64,000 nucleotides of DNA from Staphylococcus americanisciuri (lineage in GTDB: Bacteria > Bacillota > Bacilli > Staphylococcales > Staphylococcaceae), in NCBI RefSeq assembly GCF_024814435.1, contig NZ_JANUXY010000003.1, positions 62,001-126,000 on the forward strand, read 5' to 3'. Both the position numbers and the translations under genes were made by a program. Below, piece by piece: positions 63,191 to 64,000 of the stretch (the stretch's first letter is position 1; each line of letters starts with the position of its first letter). The notes beneath the pieces were generated by a model that had not been told where the DNA came from, did not search any database, and was given only the letters and a program-made list of their open reading frames with translations.

Positions 63191-64000
63191 TTATTTTACT
63201 TTAAGCTGATACGTTGTTTTTGAATAGAAAGGCGTATTCGCTCGTAAAATAGATGCAGCCTTATCTCCAAAAATATTAATATCATTCGGCAAACTTTGCG
63301 TTTCAATCGTAATGCCTGAATGTGGTTTATAAATATTCATTTGATGTTCCCAATCTCCTGGTGTGTTAAAAGTATATAAAACCATTTGGGGCATGTCAGT
63401 TGTCACATGAAGTTCATAATCACGATTCGATACAATCAGTTTACCTTCTGCAACTTCAAATGGATGATCCAAGCCCCCCACCTTGGCAATTTGTTGCGCT
63501 ATGTCTGGTTCTGTTGATGTGAAGAGTGTATCAAGTGTAACTGCCTTTGTACCAAACATTTCCACCAAGTCGATAGTTTCCAACTCAGGCATTCCTGACT
63601 CATCTAACGGAAACATTTGTAGCTTATCACTCATAATTTGATGGTTGTCTACCACTTTATTGTCACGATTCAAATTGAAATATACATGATTGGTTGGATT
63701 GAATAGGGTATCTGCTGTCGCTTCAGCAAAATACTCTATCGTCCATGTATTCGTCACATCATACGTATAAACAACCTTCACATCCATATTACCCGGGAAA
63801 TCATCCTCTGCACTGCACATTTGCGTTGTAAATACCACTTGAACTTGATCGTCTCCCTCGACTACTTCATAATCAAATAGCCTTTGCCACATACCATTGC
63901 ATCCACCATGCAAATGATGTGGCGTATCATTTTGTTCAACTTGATATGCTCGACCATTTATTGTGAACTGTCCGTCCGCAATACGCCCTGCATAACGCCC
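63191..64000 (-). CDS. galM: GalM, aldose 1-epimerase, 5' end beyond the window
   Basis: The open frame continues past position 64000, so about the first quarter is missing. GRYAGRIADGQFTINGRAYQ and HHLHGGCNGMWQRLF give the family's substrate-binding arginine and first catalytic histidine. NPTNHVYFNLN holds the second histidine, and ITIETQSLPND near the end has the catalytic glutamate. It interconverts alpha and beta anomers of sugars such as galactose. The internal TTG at 63913 is not the start, because the conserved N-terminal residues precede it. Confidence 0.92.
   Translation of the reverse strand, partial: GRYAGRIADGQFTINGRAYQVEQNDTPHHLHGGCNGMWQRLFDYEVVEGDDQVQVVFTTQMCSAEDDFPGNMDVKVVYTYDVTNTWTIEYFAEATADTLFNPTNHVYFNLNRDNKVVDNHQIMSDKLQMFPLDESGMPELETIDLVEMFGTKAVTLDTLFTSTEPDIAQQIAKVGGLDHPFEVAEGKLIVSNRDYELHVTTDMPQMVLYTFNTPGDWEHQMNIYKPHSGITIETQSLPNDINIFGDKAASILRANTPFYSKTTYQLKVK

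Noticed and set aside
1-64000. CRISPR array, prophage, insertion sequence, tRNA or rRNA genes
   Set aside because: No regular direct repeats with spacers, no transposase or phage genes and no tRNA or rRNA signatures were seen on reading the window.

Overview
This window reads as chromosomal DNA of a Staphylococcus species, AT-rich and with strong AGGAGG-type ribosome binding sites. The gene content is close to the S. aureus stretch running from fmhB (femX) through the molybdenum cofactor genes, fhuD2, sarR, fdhA, lcpC, the small RNA RsaI, the hut genes and lyrA to rpiA and galM. It is probably not S. aureus itself. A sialic acid (nan) locus with a GntR/FadR-type regulator sits between bioY and fhuD2, and no urease genes lie between fhuD2 and sarR. 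I cannot name the species from sequence alone. I saw no rRNA, tRNA, insertion sequence, prophage or CRISPR array.

Layout. 1-6.7 kb: a cut-off aminotransferase, an RND efflux protein, FemX, a glyoxalase-fold protein and a MarR regulator. 6.7-16.6 kb: the molybdenum cofactor block (moaA, mobA, moaD, moaE, mobB, moeA on the minus strand; moaC divergent; moaB, moeB), molybdate importer modABC and fdhD. 16.6-18.1 kb: a GNAT protein and biotin transporter bioY behind a BirA operator. 18.1-22.5 kb: sialic acid catabolism (ROK kinase, GntR repressor, lyase, SSS symporter) with a GntR operator and two cre sites. 22.5-34.6 kb: a decayed region, fhuD2 with a Fur box, an acyl-CoA dehydrogenase-like gene, sarR, a flavin monooxygenase, an opine dehydrogenase-like gene, a D-2-hydroxyacid dehydrogenase, an FAD monooxygenase and a glucosaminidase. 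34.6-42.2 kb: formate dehydrogenase with its DUF1641 partner, an unassigned 35-codon ORF, lcpC, a suhB-like phosphatase, a helix-turn-helix regulator and RsaI. 42.2-53.5 kb: transporters (amino acid permease, formate/nitrite channel behind a Rex box, BASS, NhaC), small membrane proteins and enzymes. 54.2-60.7 kb: histidine utilisation (hutI, hutU, a gate-domain membrane protein, hutR, hutG). 61-64 kb: lyrA/spdC, rpiA, a small Xre regulator and a cut-off galM.

How it fits together. The strongest theme is molybdenum and formate. Molybdate uptake, cofactor synthesis, FdhD sulfuration, FdhA with DUF1641 and a formate-channel homologue under a probable NADH-sensing Rex operator all lie within 40 kb. 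A second theme is carbon-source control: cre sites stand before both sialic acid transcription units and over the RsaI promoter. The main unexplained items are the GC-rich 35-codon ORF/structured transcript at 38.27-38.38 kb, two families of dispersed intergenic hairpins, and two decayed coding regions.
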